This document shows positions 8,883 through 16,520 of a stretch of DNA of 40,410 nucleotides, one piece after another; the first letter of the stretch is position 1; every line of letters begins with the position of its first letter. The translations under genes and the position numbers were made by a program. Source of the DNA: Bacteroidota bacterium (GTDB lineage: Bacteria; Bacteroidota; Bacteroidia; Bacteroidales; FEN-979); the NCBI GenBank assembly GCA_026391715.1, contig JAPLDO010000025.1, forward strand, positions 1 through 40,410, written 5' to 3'. Below the pieces are notes generated by a model. That model saw only the letters and a program-made list of their open reading frames with translations, searched no databases and had not been told where the DNA came from.

Positions 8883-8980
8883 TGCACAGTGCGGGATTGC
8901 GTTGCTACGTCTGTATCAAACGAGACAAATCTTACCTGAGCGAACTGAACTTTCAAAATCTCTAAAACCCGCATTGCGTA
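8883..8980. repeat. Imperfect long-range inverted repeat (stem arms 13 bp)
   Basis: Arm 8883-8895 (TGCACAGTGCGGG) pairs with arm 8968-8980 (CCCGCATTGCGTA) with 11 of 13 positions matched including one G-T pair, and a 72-base interior. It follows the stop of the secreted-protein gene and begins the gene-free island. It resembles the large imperfect hairpins that border gene cassettes, but no complete integron attC consensus is present. Confidence 0.4.
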
Positions 8981-8989
8981 TTAGCGGTT

Positions 8990-9051
8990 GTTAAGCCTAG
9001 TGTTTTTTATTAATCAAAATGTAACTCGAATTGTTCAACTTTAGGCTTAAC
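8990..9051. repeat. Perfect 10-bp inverted repeat
   Basis: GTTAAGCCTA at 8990-8999 is exactly mirrored by TAGGCTTAAC at 9042-9051. The arms match the GTTRRRY and RYYYAAC core words of attC sites, but in the reversed order, so this is not an attC by itself. The stop codon of the minus-strand remnant lies between the arms. Confidence 0.5.
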
Positions 9052-9180
9052 TTTCAATCCGTGGTTATGTTGTTTAAAGCTATTTGTGTCAAAATTACAT
9101 ACAAGCGCCTCAACAACTGTTCTTCTATTTTCAATATTGCCACCATTATGGTAAAAGTGGTCTTGTGTAACAATATTGAA
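9010..9180 (-). pseudogene. C-terminal fragment of an unrecognised protein
   Basis: The minus strand has 56 open codons ending in a TAA stop at 9010-9012. There is no start codon, and an in-frame stop lies immediately upstream at 9181-9183. The composition is protein-like, with segments such as DHFYHNGGNIENRRTVVEAL and KPKVEQFELHFD, so it looks like the tail of a lost gene. Its open frame stops about 12 bases before the palindromic element at 9193-9290. I do not recognise the family. Confidence 0.45.
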
Positions 9181-9192
9181 TTAAAAAAATCA

Positions 9193-9290
9193 AAATTTGG
9201 CTAAAGCCCGGTATATCAGCAACTTGAATTGCCACTACCTTAAGGTAGTGGCAATTGATAACCAGATAGTTACTGGACTTTAGTCCAAAT
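9193..9290. repeat. REP-like nested palindromic element
   Basis: The core 9227-9256 is a perfect 30-bp palindrome: AATTGCCACTACCTT followed by its exact reverse complement. It is flanked by a second, imperfect pair of arms: 9194-9213 (ATTTGGCTAAAGCCCGGTA) and 9271-9290 (reading ATTTGGACTAAAGTCCAGTA on the other strand). The nesting resembles repetitive extragenic palindromes of Bacteroidota. No REP-associated Y1 transposase is nearby. Confidence 0.65.
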
Positions 9291-9343
9291 TGTTCCCCTT
9301 TCGGAGTGGGCTCAAAATTTAAAATTAAAACCAGGCTCATTTA

Positions 9344-9536
9344 CTATTGATGAACTACTGCCTGTTGCCTTGATTTTTGCAACCGAAGTGTTGTCTTGCC
9401 GGTCCCCTTACGCCTTTGATGATTTCCAGCCGTTGATCATTGGGAATCTGAGATGAAAGAAACTGTCTGAAATTTTGCTTCAGAGATTTCAAAGCAATAT
9501 CAAACAGTTCGAAAAAGGTTTTTTATTGCTCTTCAT
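9344..9536 (-). pseudogene. Frameshifted N-terminal remnant of an AAA_14/DUF4143-type ATPase
   Basis: Read from ATG 9536, the first frame gives MKSNKKPF. A +1 step in a T-run then gives ELFDIALKSLKQNF-RQFLSS-RLEIIKGVRG. A second step in a G-run restores GTGKTTLRLQ, a Walker A motif, before a stop at 9344. This order (short N-terminus, helical segment, IxGxRGxGKTT) is typical of the N-terminus of AAA_14/DUF4143 ATPases, which are about 400 residues long. Here only some 60 residues remain and they need two frame changes. The rest of the gene is absent. It lies just downstream of ettA. Confidence 0.6.
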
Positions 9537-9560
9537 ACTTGATAAACAGACTGATAAACA

Positions 9561-11240
9561 TTAATCCACCTTTAGCTTTTTATACCGGATCCGTTTTGGA
9601 GTATTATCGCCCTGCTTCTTCTTATGGCTTTCTTCATAATCGGAATAAGACCCTTCAAAGAAATGAACCTGCGAATCGCCTTCAAAAGCGAGGATGTGCG
9701 TGGCAACCCGGTCGAGAAACCAGCGGTCGTGCGAGATGATTACTGCGCAACCGGCGTAATTTTCAATTCCTTCCTCAAGCGCACGCAACGTGTTCACATC
9801 AATATCGTTGGTTGGTTCGTCAAGAAGCAGGACATTAGCTTCCTCTTTCAATGTTAAAGCGAGATGCAGCCGGTTTCGTTCGCCGCCCGATAGTACGCCG
9901 CATTTTTTCTCCTGGTCGGCGCCGCTGAAATTGAACCTTGCAACATAAGCGCGGGCGTTCATTATCCGACCTCCAATCTGCATGTTTTCAGCTCCGCCTG
10001 AGATGACCTGGAAAACCGTTTTTTCAGGATCAATAGAAGTATGACTTTGATCAATGTATGCCAGTTTTACAGTTTCACCAACTCTGAACGCGCCGGAATC
10101 GGTTTTTTCAACGCCCATGATAAGCCGGAAAAGAGTTGTTTTCCCCGCGCCGTTTGGACCGATAATACCCACAACTCCTGCGGGAGGCAGCGAGAAATTT
10201 AATCCTTCAAACAGCAGTTTGTCGCCGAAACCTTTTGCAACATCCACTGCTTCAATAACCATATTTCCAAGCCGGGGACCGTTGGGGATATAGAGTTCAA
10301 GACGCTCTTCCTTTTCCTTCGTATCTTCGCTCATCATCTTTTCATAAGCGTTCAAACGTGCTTTTCCCTTTGCCTGCCGGGCTTTTGGCGACATACGAAC
10401 CCACTCAAGTTCGCGTTCCAGCGTTTTCCTTCGTTTCGATTCGGTTTTTTCCTCCATTGCAAGCCGGCTCGATTTCTGTTCAAGCCACGAAGTGTAATTT
10501 CCCTGCCACGGAATACCTTCGCCGCGGTCGAGTTCGAGAATCCAACCCGCCACATTGTCGAGGAAATAGCGGTCGTGGGTAATGGCGATTACCGTTCCCT
10601 GGTATTGTTGCAAATGCATTTCAAGCCACTGAACCGACTCGGCGTCGAGGTGGTTCGTAGGCTCGTCGAGCAGCAGAATATCAGGTTCCTGTAAGAGCAA
10701 ACGGCATAATGCAACCCTGCGGCGTTCGCCGCCCGAAAGGTTTTTTACCGGCGAATCGGGTTCAGGACAGCGCAAAGCATCCATAGCGCGCTCAAGTTTG
10801 CTGTCCAAATCCCAGGCGCCATGATGATCAAGAAGTTCGGTAAGCTCGCCCTGGCGGTTAATGAGCTTTTCCATTTCATTGTCATTAAGCGGCTCGCTGA
10901 AACAGTTGTTCACCGCTTCGTATTCTTTCAGCAGGGCGACAACCTCGCCAACGCCCTCTTCTACGATTTGCCGTACCGTTTTTGAATCGTCGAATTTAGG
11001 ATCCTGTTCGAGGTAACCTACCGAATATCCCGGTGAAAAAACCACCTGACCCTGAAACGATTTTTCAACCCCGGCTATGACCTTCATCAGGGTGGATTTT
11101 CCGGAACCATTCAAACCGATTATGCCGATTTTTGCTCCATAAAAGAATGATAAATAGATGTTCTTTAACACCTGCTTCTGCGGTGGATATGTTTTTGAAA
11201 CACCCACCATGCTGAAAATAATTTTACGGTCGTCGGACAT
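9561..11240 (-). CDS. ettA: Energy-dependent translational throttle ABC-F ATPase
   Basis: 559 residues, the normal EttA length. There are two ABC ATPase domains without membrane segments. Domain 1 has Walker A GLNGSGKST (42-50), signature LSGGERRRVAL and Walker B LLLDEPTNHLD. The inter-domain linker carries the P-site interaction region. Domain 2 has Walker A GPNGAGKTT near 360, signature LSGGERNRLHLALTL and LLLDEPTNDIDV. The C-terminus (EGSYSDYEESHKKK ... PKRIRYKKL) is the characteristic EttA tail. In E. coli EttA binds the ribosomal E site and couples translation to the ATP/ADP ratio. It is the last gene of the minus-strand run and starts 30 bases after the glycosyltransferase gene. Confidence 0.93.
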   Translation of the reverse strand: MSDDRKIIFSMVGVSKTYPPQKQVLKNIYLSFFYGAKIGIIGLNGSGKSTLMKVIAGVEKSFQGQVVFSPGYSVGYLEQDPKFDDSKTVRQIVEEGVGEVVALLKEYEAVNNCFSEPLNDNEMEKLINRQGELTELLDHHGAWDLDSKLERAMDALRCPEPDSPVKNLSGGERRRVALCRLLLQEPDILLLDEPTNHLDAESVQWLEMHLQQYQGTVIAITHDRYFLDNVAGWILELDRGEGIPWQGNYTSWLEQKSSRLAMEEKTESKRRKTLERELEWVRMSPKARQAKGKARLNAYEKMMSEDTKEKEERLELYIPNGPRLGNMVIEAVDVAKGFGDKLLFEGLNFSLPPAGVVGIIGPNGAGKTTLFRLIMGVEKTDSGAFRVGETVKLAYIDQSHTSIDPEKTVFQVISGGAENMQIGGRIMNARAYVARFNFSGADQEKKCGVLSGGERNRLHLALTLKEEANVLLLDEPTNDIDVNTLRALEEGIENYAGCAVIISHDRWFLDRVATHILAFEGDSQVHFFEGSYSDYEESHKKKQGDNTPKRIRYKKLKVD

Positions 11241-11270
11241 GATAAATAGCGAAATAGTGAAAAATTTGGG

Positions 11271-12347
11271 TTAATGATTAAGCAGGTTTTCCAGCTTATC
11301 GGTTTCGGTTTCCCAATTGAAATTACGGCGGACAAAATCATATCCGTTTTGTGCAATTTCATTGGCTTTATCAGGATTATTGAGTAAAAACATGATATGA
11401 GATGCATACTCCTGCGGCGTTTGCGATACCAGAAGTTCTATCCCGGCACGGGCATTCAGCGCCTTAAACGCCAGCAAAATCCGGGCTGATGCGTAAGAAT
11501 CCCTGATATCTGAAACCCAGCCTGTAACAGTTACCTGTTCAGATTTCAGAACCAACACCCTTAAATGCGGGCTTGCCCCGGCTATCAGCAGCCTGATTCC
11601 GGGATTTTGCGCTGAAATTTCCGGCAGAATTTGATTAACAAGATATTCAGCGCTCTCAATGTTGGGTGGATAACCCATATTGCCGGTAAACAGCAGGTCG
11701 TAATGTTTCTCATGTTCCATGGGGCGGAAAAAGGCGGTATCAACCCCGTTTGCCACAACTACAATTTTATTCCTGTCGGGATGTGGAATAAGTTCTCTGT
11801 CAGGTTCTGAAATGATAATCTTATTATCGAACCTTTCAAAAACATCATGCTCATAATTCAGCAACCTGTGGTATTCGATTTTCAGAAACGGTTTCAGGTA
11901 AAATGGCGCGCCGGCAATCCTTCGTTCAATTCCTTTGGAGAATACATCCTGATAGTCAAGAGTTTTCGGAATGTCAATTCCTTTGGCATATTCGGCAACG
12001 CGTATCAGTTGGCAGATGAGATGGTCAGGTTTGTAATCCCTGATAAGGTTATGGATTTTAGCTGCGGAAGAGGCATTGTAAAAGTAGCAAACCTGAAGTG
12101 GTTTTTTTGAGAAAAGCGATCTTAAAAGGTTGAAGGCAATAGAAACCTTTGAAATGGGAATAATGTGAATCGCCTTTACAAATTTCTTCAGAACCGGAAT
12201 CGCATCCTCATGGAGGTCGCCATCATTCAATGCGCAAAGAATGATCTCGTGCTTTTTCGCAAGTTGTTTGATCTGATAAAATGCCCGGAGTTTGTCTCCT
12301 TTTTCAGTGGGATATGGAACGCGGGGTAAAATGATAAACAATCGCAT
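11271..12347 (-). CDS. GT4-like glycosyltransferase with an apparent internal deletion
   Basis: 358 residues of the GT-B glycosyltransferase type related to the TIGR03087/stp1 sugar transferases. The N-terminal domain starts MRLFIILPRVPYPTEKGDK, and residues 215-280 (LLFTGNMGYPPNIES, IRLLIAGASPHLRVL, VTVTGWVSDIRDSYASA) are the usual start of the nucleotide-sugar domain. Directly after SARILLA (about residue 293) the sequence jumps to FKALNARAGIELLVSQTPQEY. Family members have about 35 residues here, carrying the GTGLQNK-LEAMAMG-type EX7E motif that holds the donor sugar. That segment is absent although the frame is intact. The protein is therefore probably inactive or altered. It lies 39 bases downstream of the next glycosyltransferase gene, in the same run. 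Confidence 0.82.
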   Translation of the reverse strand: MRLFIILPRVPYPTEKGDKLRAFYQIKQLAKKHEIILCALNDGDLHEDAIPVLKKFVKAIHIIPISKVSIAFNLLRSLFSKKPLQVCYFYNASSAAKIHNLIRDYKPDHLICQLIRVAEYAKGIDIPKTLDYQDVFSKGIERRIAGAPFYLKPFLKIEYHRLLNYEHDVFERFDNKIIISEPDRELIPHPDRNKIVVVANGVDTAFFRPMEHEKHYDLLFTGNMGYPPNIESAEYLVNQILPEISAQNPGIRLLIAGASPHLRVLVLKSEQVTVTGWVSDIRDSYASARILLAFKALNARAGIELLVSQTPQEYASHIMFLLNNPDKANEIAQNGYDFVRRNFNWETETDKLENLLNH

Positions 12348-12386
12348 GAAGGAGGCTTGGAGAAAGCAAAGTTATAAAAATCCCTG

Positions 12387-13637
12387 TTATCTGAGGAGTT
12401 GTTCGTAAAAAGCGGCCAGTTTTTGAATCAGAGTGGCAGGTTGATAAGATGACTGAATTAAATATTTTGCTTCCGTTCCGATTTTACGGCAAGTGTCGGG
12501 ATCGCTTACCGAGATTGAAATCATTTCGAAAAACTCACATGGCGAGTCGGCAAGAAGTATATTTTTCCTGTGAGTACAGTTGATTCCTTCCGCGCCGAGC
12601 GTAGTCGAGATAATTGTTTTTCCCGCCGCCATTCCTTCAATTATCTTTATTCTGACGCCGCTTCCTGAAAATACCGGCGCTACCATTATAGATTTCTCCG
12701 CCAGGAAACGCGACGCATCTTCAACCTCGCCAACCACAACAACATTGGGAACTTTCAGCGATTTCATCCAGTCGGGCATGGCGCGTCCGGCGATGTAATA
12801 TTTTAATTCCGGAAAATGTTTATGTACATCGGGCCAAACCTTTTCAATAAACCACCTTATTCCTTCCTCGTTAGGAATCCAGTTCATCGAACCCAGTGAA
12901 AAGAGGGAAGGGAGTTCAACTTCAATGTCGGGATGTTCATATTTCGTTGTTTCTAAACCGAATGGAATTTCTGTTATGAGCGGCTGTTTAAATTCGAAAG
13001 ATTGGTAATTTGGCGATAAATCATCTTTGAGAGTTTTCTGCAAAAGTCCTTCGAAATATTTCGCATCGGTCGCAGTAATAGGGAGAATGCCATCAACCTG
13101 AAAAACAATCCGATCTTCATAGTTACCGAGTGTTCGCGCAAGGTGGCGGATATACCATTGTTTAACCGGATTTGCGGTTTCGCGGGCAATTCGCTCCCAG
13201 ATCAGGTGTTCAATATTGTGGGCGCGCAGGATAATCCTTGCAGAAGAATTGGCTCGTATTGTAGCAATATATGGCGCCATGAATAATGATTCCAGTTGAA
13301 CAATATCAAATTTACCGGACTTCAGAACCTGAATAACCTTTTCACGAAAATCAGTTGAAATAAAGCGGGTTACATGATATGATTCATCGGTTAATAAATT
13401 TATCAGAGCCTTAAATGGCTTCATCCGCAAATCTACTTCAACCAGTTCGATACCGGTTTTTTCCTTATAGACGGCAGGAATATCTTTGGCTGAAACATTA
13501 TATTTATAGGTATTGACCGCAAGTACCTTTACCAAATGACCTGCAAGGATGAGACCTTCGATGAGCATATTCATTGCCATCGGACCGCCCTCTTTTGGGG
13601 GCCAGGGAGATTTGTTACAAAGGAAAAGAATTTTCAT
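12387..13637 (-). CDS. GT4 family glycosyltransferase
   Basis: 416 residues with the GT-B fold. The N-terminal domain has KILFLCNKSPWPPKEGGPMAMNM (glycine-rich acceptor loop) and RAHNIEHLIWER near 149. The C-terminal domain has SLGSMNWIPNEEGIRWF near 257, YYIAGRAMPDWM, VVVGEVEDASRFLAEKSIMVAP, and an intact donor-binding segment GSGVRIKIIEGMAAGKTIIST near 338-358 (EX7E-like). Its ATG overlaps the stop of the upstream lptF/G-type gene by four bases (ATGA), indicating coupled translation. A role in lipopolysaccharide or surface glycan assembly is consistent with that neighbour, but donor and acceptor are unknown. Confidence 0.88.
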   Translation of the reverse strand: MKILFLCNKSPWPPKEGGPMAMNMLIEGLILAGHLVKVLAVNTYKYNVSAKDIPAVYKEKTGIELVEVDLRMKPFKALINLLTDESYHVTRFISTDFREKVIQVLKSGKFDIVQLESLFMAPYIATIRANSSARIILRAHNIEHLIWERIARETANPVKQWYIRHLARTLGNYEDRIVFQVDGILPITATDAKYFEGLLQKTLKDDLSPNYQSFEFKQPLITEIPFGLETTKYEHPDIEVELPSLFSLGSMNWIPNEEGIRWFIEKVWPDVHKHFPELKYYIAGRAMPDWMKSLKVPNVVVVGEVEDASRFLAEKSIMVAPVFSGSGVRIKIIEGMAAGKTIISTTLGAEGINCTHRKNILLADSPCEFFEMISISVSDPDTCRKIGTEAKYLIQSSYQPATLIQKLAAFYEQLLR

Positions 13638-15064
13638 AATCCCTTGTCTCTTTTATAAATCTTTTGAAAAGCTCTGATCCATGCTTCCATGTCGAAAAGT
13701 GAAGCGTCATTGGTAGCTTTATATGTGAGAAATATTCCGATTGGCAGAAGAACAGCCGATGCAAACCAGATGCCCTGCCAGGGATCTACTTCTCCCTCAA
13801 TGGCATATTTTTCCCCGACAAAGGAAATGACCCAGAAAAGAATAAAGAAAAGTGTGGAGATTACCGCAGGCATACCCAAACCGCCTTTCCTGATAATTGC
13901 GCCAAGGGGAGCGCCGATAAAAAATAGCAGGAAACAGGCAATCGAAAAGGAGAATTTTTTATGATAAACAATCTGATGCTTTCTAATGAGCTTACTTTTA
14001 TTAGCCAATATTTCGTTGTTGGTAACAAGGTTTTGTTTTGCGGCGATGGCGGCGTTTCGGGCAGTTTCAAGGATATTGAAACGATTATCGGTCGGAAAAT
14101 TATAAATCACGCTGGGATTGAAAGTGACGGTAGCAGTAGATTTTTGCTTCAGAGAATTGCCGAGCATAGCAAAAAACTGGAGACTGTTAATGTAACTGTT
14201 CTGATATCTTTTCTGTTCATCTTCCAATATATTGTTGATGGAATCAATAGAAAAAACCAACTGCGAAATATTTTGCATCTCATAATTCTTCTTGAACAGA
14301 TTTTCATCGGTTCGCGTAAGCTGAAAGGCTGAAAGATCAAAAGTTTGATATTGCTCTTTGAATGTGGTTCGTTGAAAAGGCTTTGTTGATTCATAAGAGC
14401 GAAGGTCAATCCGCTCTTCGTAGTTGGTGCCGTTAAATAACCTGAAAACCAGAAATTTTTTATCAGGCGAAAGCTCCATTCGCCCCCATTCAGCGGTGGT
14501 GAGGGAAACATTGCCCATACGTTTGGTATGGTCGTAAACCATGATATCGCGGATGGTGTTCCCGTCCTTATCTTTTTTGCCTACGCGGATAACAAAACCC
14601 TCGATTCCATCATAAAACATCCCCTCTTTAAGATTAAATGCCAGTTTTTTTTCTCTGACGTCAAACAACAGAGAAAGGAACTTCAGGTTAGCAAAAGGCA
14701 GAACAGTGTTTGAAAAATAAAAAGCTATGGCGCTGATAAATATTGAAACAACAATGAGGGGGCGCATGATACGGCTAAGGCTGATACCGGCTGCTTTCAT
14801 GGTAACAAGTTCATAATGCTCTCCCAGGTTCCCGAACATCATCAGCGATGAAAGAAGTATAGCAAGCGGTAAAGCAAGCGGGACAAAAGTTGAGGAAGCG
14901 TAAAGCAGCAGTTTTACAATAACATACCATTCGAGACCTTTTCCAACCAGATCGTCAATGTATTTCCACACAAACTGCATCAGGAGAATGAAAAGAGCAA
15001 TGAAAAAGGTCATCAATAAGGGACCGAGGTAAGATTTTAAAATAAATGAATCGAGTTTTTTCAT
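13634..15064 (-). CDS. LptF/LptG family permease (YjgP/YjgQ)
   Basis: 476 residues. Three membrane helices near the N-terminus (about 13-35, 55-80, 100-122) start with the family-typical KKLDSFILKSYLGPLLMTF and continue with the coupling-helix region LVTMKAAGISLSRIMRPL. A large periplasmic domain spans about 130-370. Three further helices follow at about 375-460 (FSIACFLLFFIGAPLGAIIRKGGLGMP). In the Lpt system such permeases extract lipopolysaccharide from the inner membrane with LptB. Bacteroidota often carry a single longer protein of this type, as here. A TATCTTTG element lies on the minus strand 21 bases upstream. Two glycosyltransferases follow. Confidence 0.92.
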   Translation of the reverse strand: MKKLDSFILKSYLGPLLMTFFIALFILLMQFVWKYIDDLVGKGLEWYVIVKLLLYASSTFVPLALPLAILLSSLMMFGNLGEHYELVTMKAAGISLSRIMRPLIVVSIFISAIAFYFSNTVLPFANLKFLSLLFDVREKKLAFNLKEGMFYDGIEGFVIRVGKKDKDGNTIRDIMVYDHTKRMGNVSLTTAEWGRMELSPDKKFLVFRLFNGTNYEERIDLRSYESTKPFQRTTFKEQYQTFDLSAFQLTRTDENLFKKNYEMQNISQLVFSIDSINNILEDEQKRYQNSYINSLQFFAMLGNSLKQKSTATVTFNPSVIYNFPTDNRFNILETARNAAIAAKQNLVTNNEILANKSKLIRKHQIVYHKKFSFSIACFLLFFIGAPLGAIIRKGGLGMPAVISTLFFILFWVISFVGEKYAIEGEVDPWQGIWFASAVLLPIGIFLTYKATNDASLFDMEAWIRAFQKIYKRDKGL

Positions 15065-15084
15065 TTGGAAACCGCCAACAGGTG

Positions 15085-15092
15085 CAAAGATA
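15085..15092 (-). promoter_or_regulatory. -7 element for the lptF/G-type operon
   Basis: The minus strand reads TATCTTTG, an exact TAnnTTTG match, 21 bases before the start codon. It is arranged divergently with the promoter of the GNAT gene. Confidence 0.55.
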
Positions 15093-15117
15093 AATAATAA
15101 CGCAAAGGTTATAATTG

Positions 15118-15125
15118 TATTTTTG
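15118..15125 (+). promoter_or_regulatory. -7 element for the GNAT-family gene
   Basis: TATTTTTG matches TAnnTTTG. A transcript starting just downstream would carry the TTAAGTG tandem array in its 5' leader. Confidence 0.45.
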
Positions 15126-15143
15126 CGGGATTGGAGGATAGTT

Positions 15144-15178
15144 TTAAGTGTTAAGTGTTAAGTGTTAAGTGTTAAGTG
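15144..15178 (+). repeat. Five tandem copies of the heptamer TTAAGTG
   Basis: Five perfect 7-bp units lie in the gap between the divergent lptF/G-type and GNAT genes, 27 bases before the GNAT start. The reverse complement (CACTTAA) forms another array at 29055-29089. Confidence 0.9.
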
Positions 15179-15205
15179 TTGGATAACAGGTAAAGATTTT
15201 GATTA

Positions 15206-16408
15206 ATGAAGGTAATTGAAGTTACAGACCGTTGCGCTGCGAGGCGGTTTCTGAACATGGTGGATACCATTTATAAAGGCGATACTCATTATGTACGCAC
15301 CCTGGATTCGGAAATTGAAGCCGTATTTGATCCTGCAAAAAACAACTTTTTTCAGCATGGCGAGGCGATTCGTTGGATTCTCGTTAATGATCAGGATAAA
15401 GCGATAGGCAGGGTAGCTGCCTTTATCAATAAACACAAAGCGTTTACATTTCAGCAACCTACCGGTGGAATGGGTTTTTTTGAATGTGTAAATGATCAGT
15501 CAGCGGCAAATATTCTTTTTAATCACTCCCGCGATTGGCTTGCAGCCCGCGGAATGATGGCAATGGACGGTCCGATAAACTTTGGCGAAAACGATGTAAA
15601 CTGGGGCTTGCTTGTTGAAGGATTTATCCATCCCGGTTTTGGCATGAATTATAATCCACCTTATTATAAACAACTTTTTGAATCTTACGGGTTTAAATTT
15701 TACTTCGAACAGGTTTCCAACCACCTCGATCTTACCAAACCCTTTCCCGACCGTTTCTGGAAAATTGCCGAATGGGCAATGCGTAAACCAGAACTCTCGT
15801 TCCGTCATTTTTCTTATAACCTTGCCGATAAATATATCAGCGATCTTAAAGAGGTTTATGACGACGCCTGGAAGTTTCATGAGAACTTTACTCCAATGGA
15901 TGTTGCCACATTACGGCGTAGTCTGGCAAAAGCAAAATCATTCGTTGATCCTGAAATGATCTGGTTTGTTTACCATAATGAGGAACCCATTGCGTTTCTC
16001 ATCCAGTTTCCCGACGTCAACCAGATACTGAAATACCTTCACGGCAAACTTCATCTTTGGAATAAATTGAAATTTATTTGGCTCAAATACAGGAAAACCA
16101 TTACGCGCACCCGTATCGTGATCATGGGCGTAAAACCAAAATATCAACGTTATGGCGTTGAATCCGGCATTTTCTGGCATCTGAATGAAAAAATGAAAAA
16201 AAAGCCTCATATCACCGAACTTGAACTTTCGTGGGTAGGCGATTTCAATCCCAAAATGCGGGCGCTTCACGAATCGGTTGGCGCCACATTTGCCAAGCGG
16301 CATGTAACATATCGGAAACTATTTTCTGATGACATTGATTTTCAGCGTTCAACCATCATTCCGGTTGACACTAAAGAAAGAGCCTTACGCAACAATGATA
16401 AAGTGTGA
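15206..16408 (+). CDS. GNAT-fold N-acetyltransferase-like protein
   Basis: 400 residues of a Bacteroidota family annotated as GNAT-like. The N-terminal part has DTIYKGDTHYVRTLDSEIEAVFDP, then AIGRVAAFINKHK and GGMGFFECVND. The C-terminal part has VIMGVKPKYQRYGVESGIFWHLNE near 307-330, corresponding to the acetyl-CoA pyrophosphate loop (R/Q-x-x-G-x-G/A region, here Q-R-Y-G-V-E), and ELSWVGDFNPKMRALHESVGATFAKRHVTYRK, the usual last part of the fold. The acceptor is unknown. It is encoded alone between its own promoter and the propeller genes. Confidence 0.78.
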   Translation: MKVIEVTDRCAARRFLNMVDTIYKGDTHYVRTLDSEIEAVFDPAKNNFFQHGEAIRWILVNDQDKAIGRVAAFINKHKAFTFQQPTGGMGFFECVNDQSAANILFNHSRDWLAARGMMAMDGPINFGENDVNWGLLVEGFIHPGFGMNYNPPYYKQLFESYGFKFYFEQVSNHLDLTKPFPDRFWKIAEWAMRKPELSFRHFSYNLADKYISDLKEVYDDAWKFHENFTPMDVATLRRSLAKAKSFVDPEMIWFVYHNEEPIAFLIQFPDVNQILKYLHGKLHLWNKLKFIWLKYRKTITRTRIVIMGVKPKYQRYGVESGIFWHLNEKMKKKPHITELELSWVGDFNPKMRALHESVGATFAKRHVTYRKLFSDDIDFQRSTIIPVDTKERALRNNDKV

Positions 16409-16472
16409 TGCTAATATTTACCCGGAAACTTTATTTTTCTAAGAAACAGTTTATCTGAATTTGTTTTTCTTC

Positions 16473-16480
16473 TATCTTTG
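16473..16480 (+). promoter_or_regulatory. -7 element for the first propeller gene
   Basis: TATCTTTG, an exact TAnnTTTG match, 40 bases before the ATG; a TTTA lies near the expected -33 position. Confidence 0.55.
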
Positions 16481-16520
16481 TGAAGAAAACAGTTATATGT
16501 TAAACTAAAAACCAAAAACC

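Noticed and set aside
8990-9051. Integron attC site.
   Set aside because: The core words are in the reverse order for one attC and no second R'/R'' pair with proper spacing is visible; kept only as an inverted repeat.
13861-14511. Open frames on both strands inside the lptF/G-type gene.
   Set aside because: They overlap a clear membrane protein gene and have no start context or family signature.
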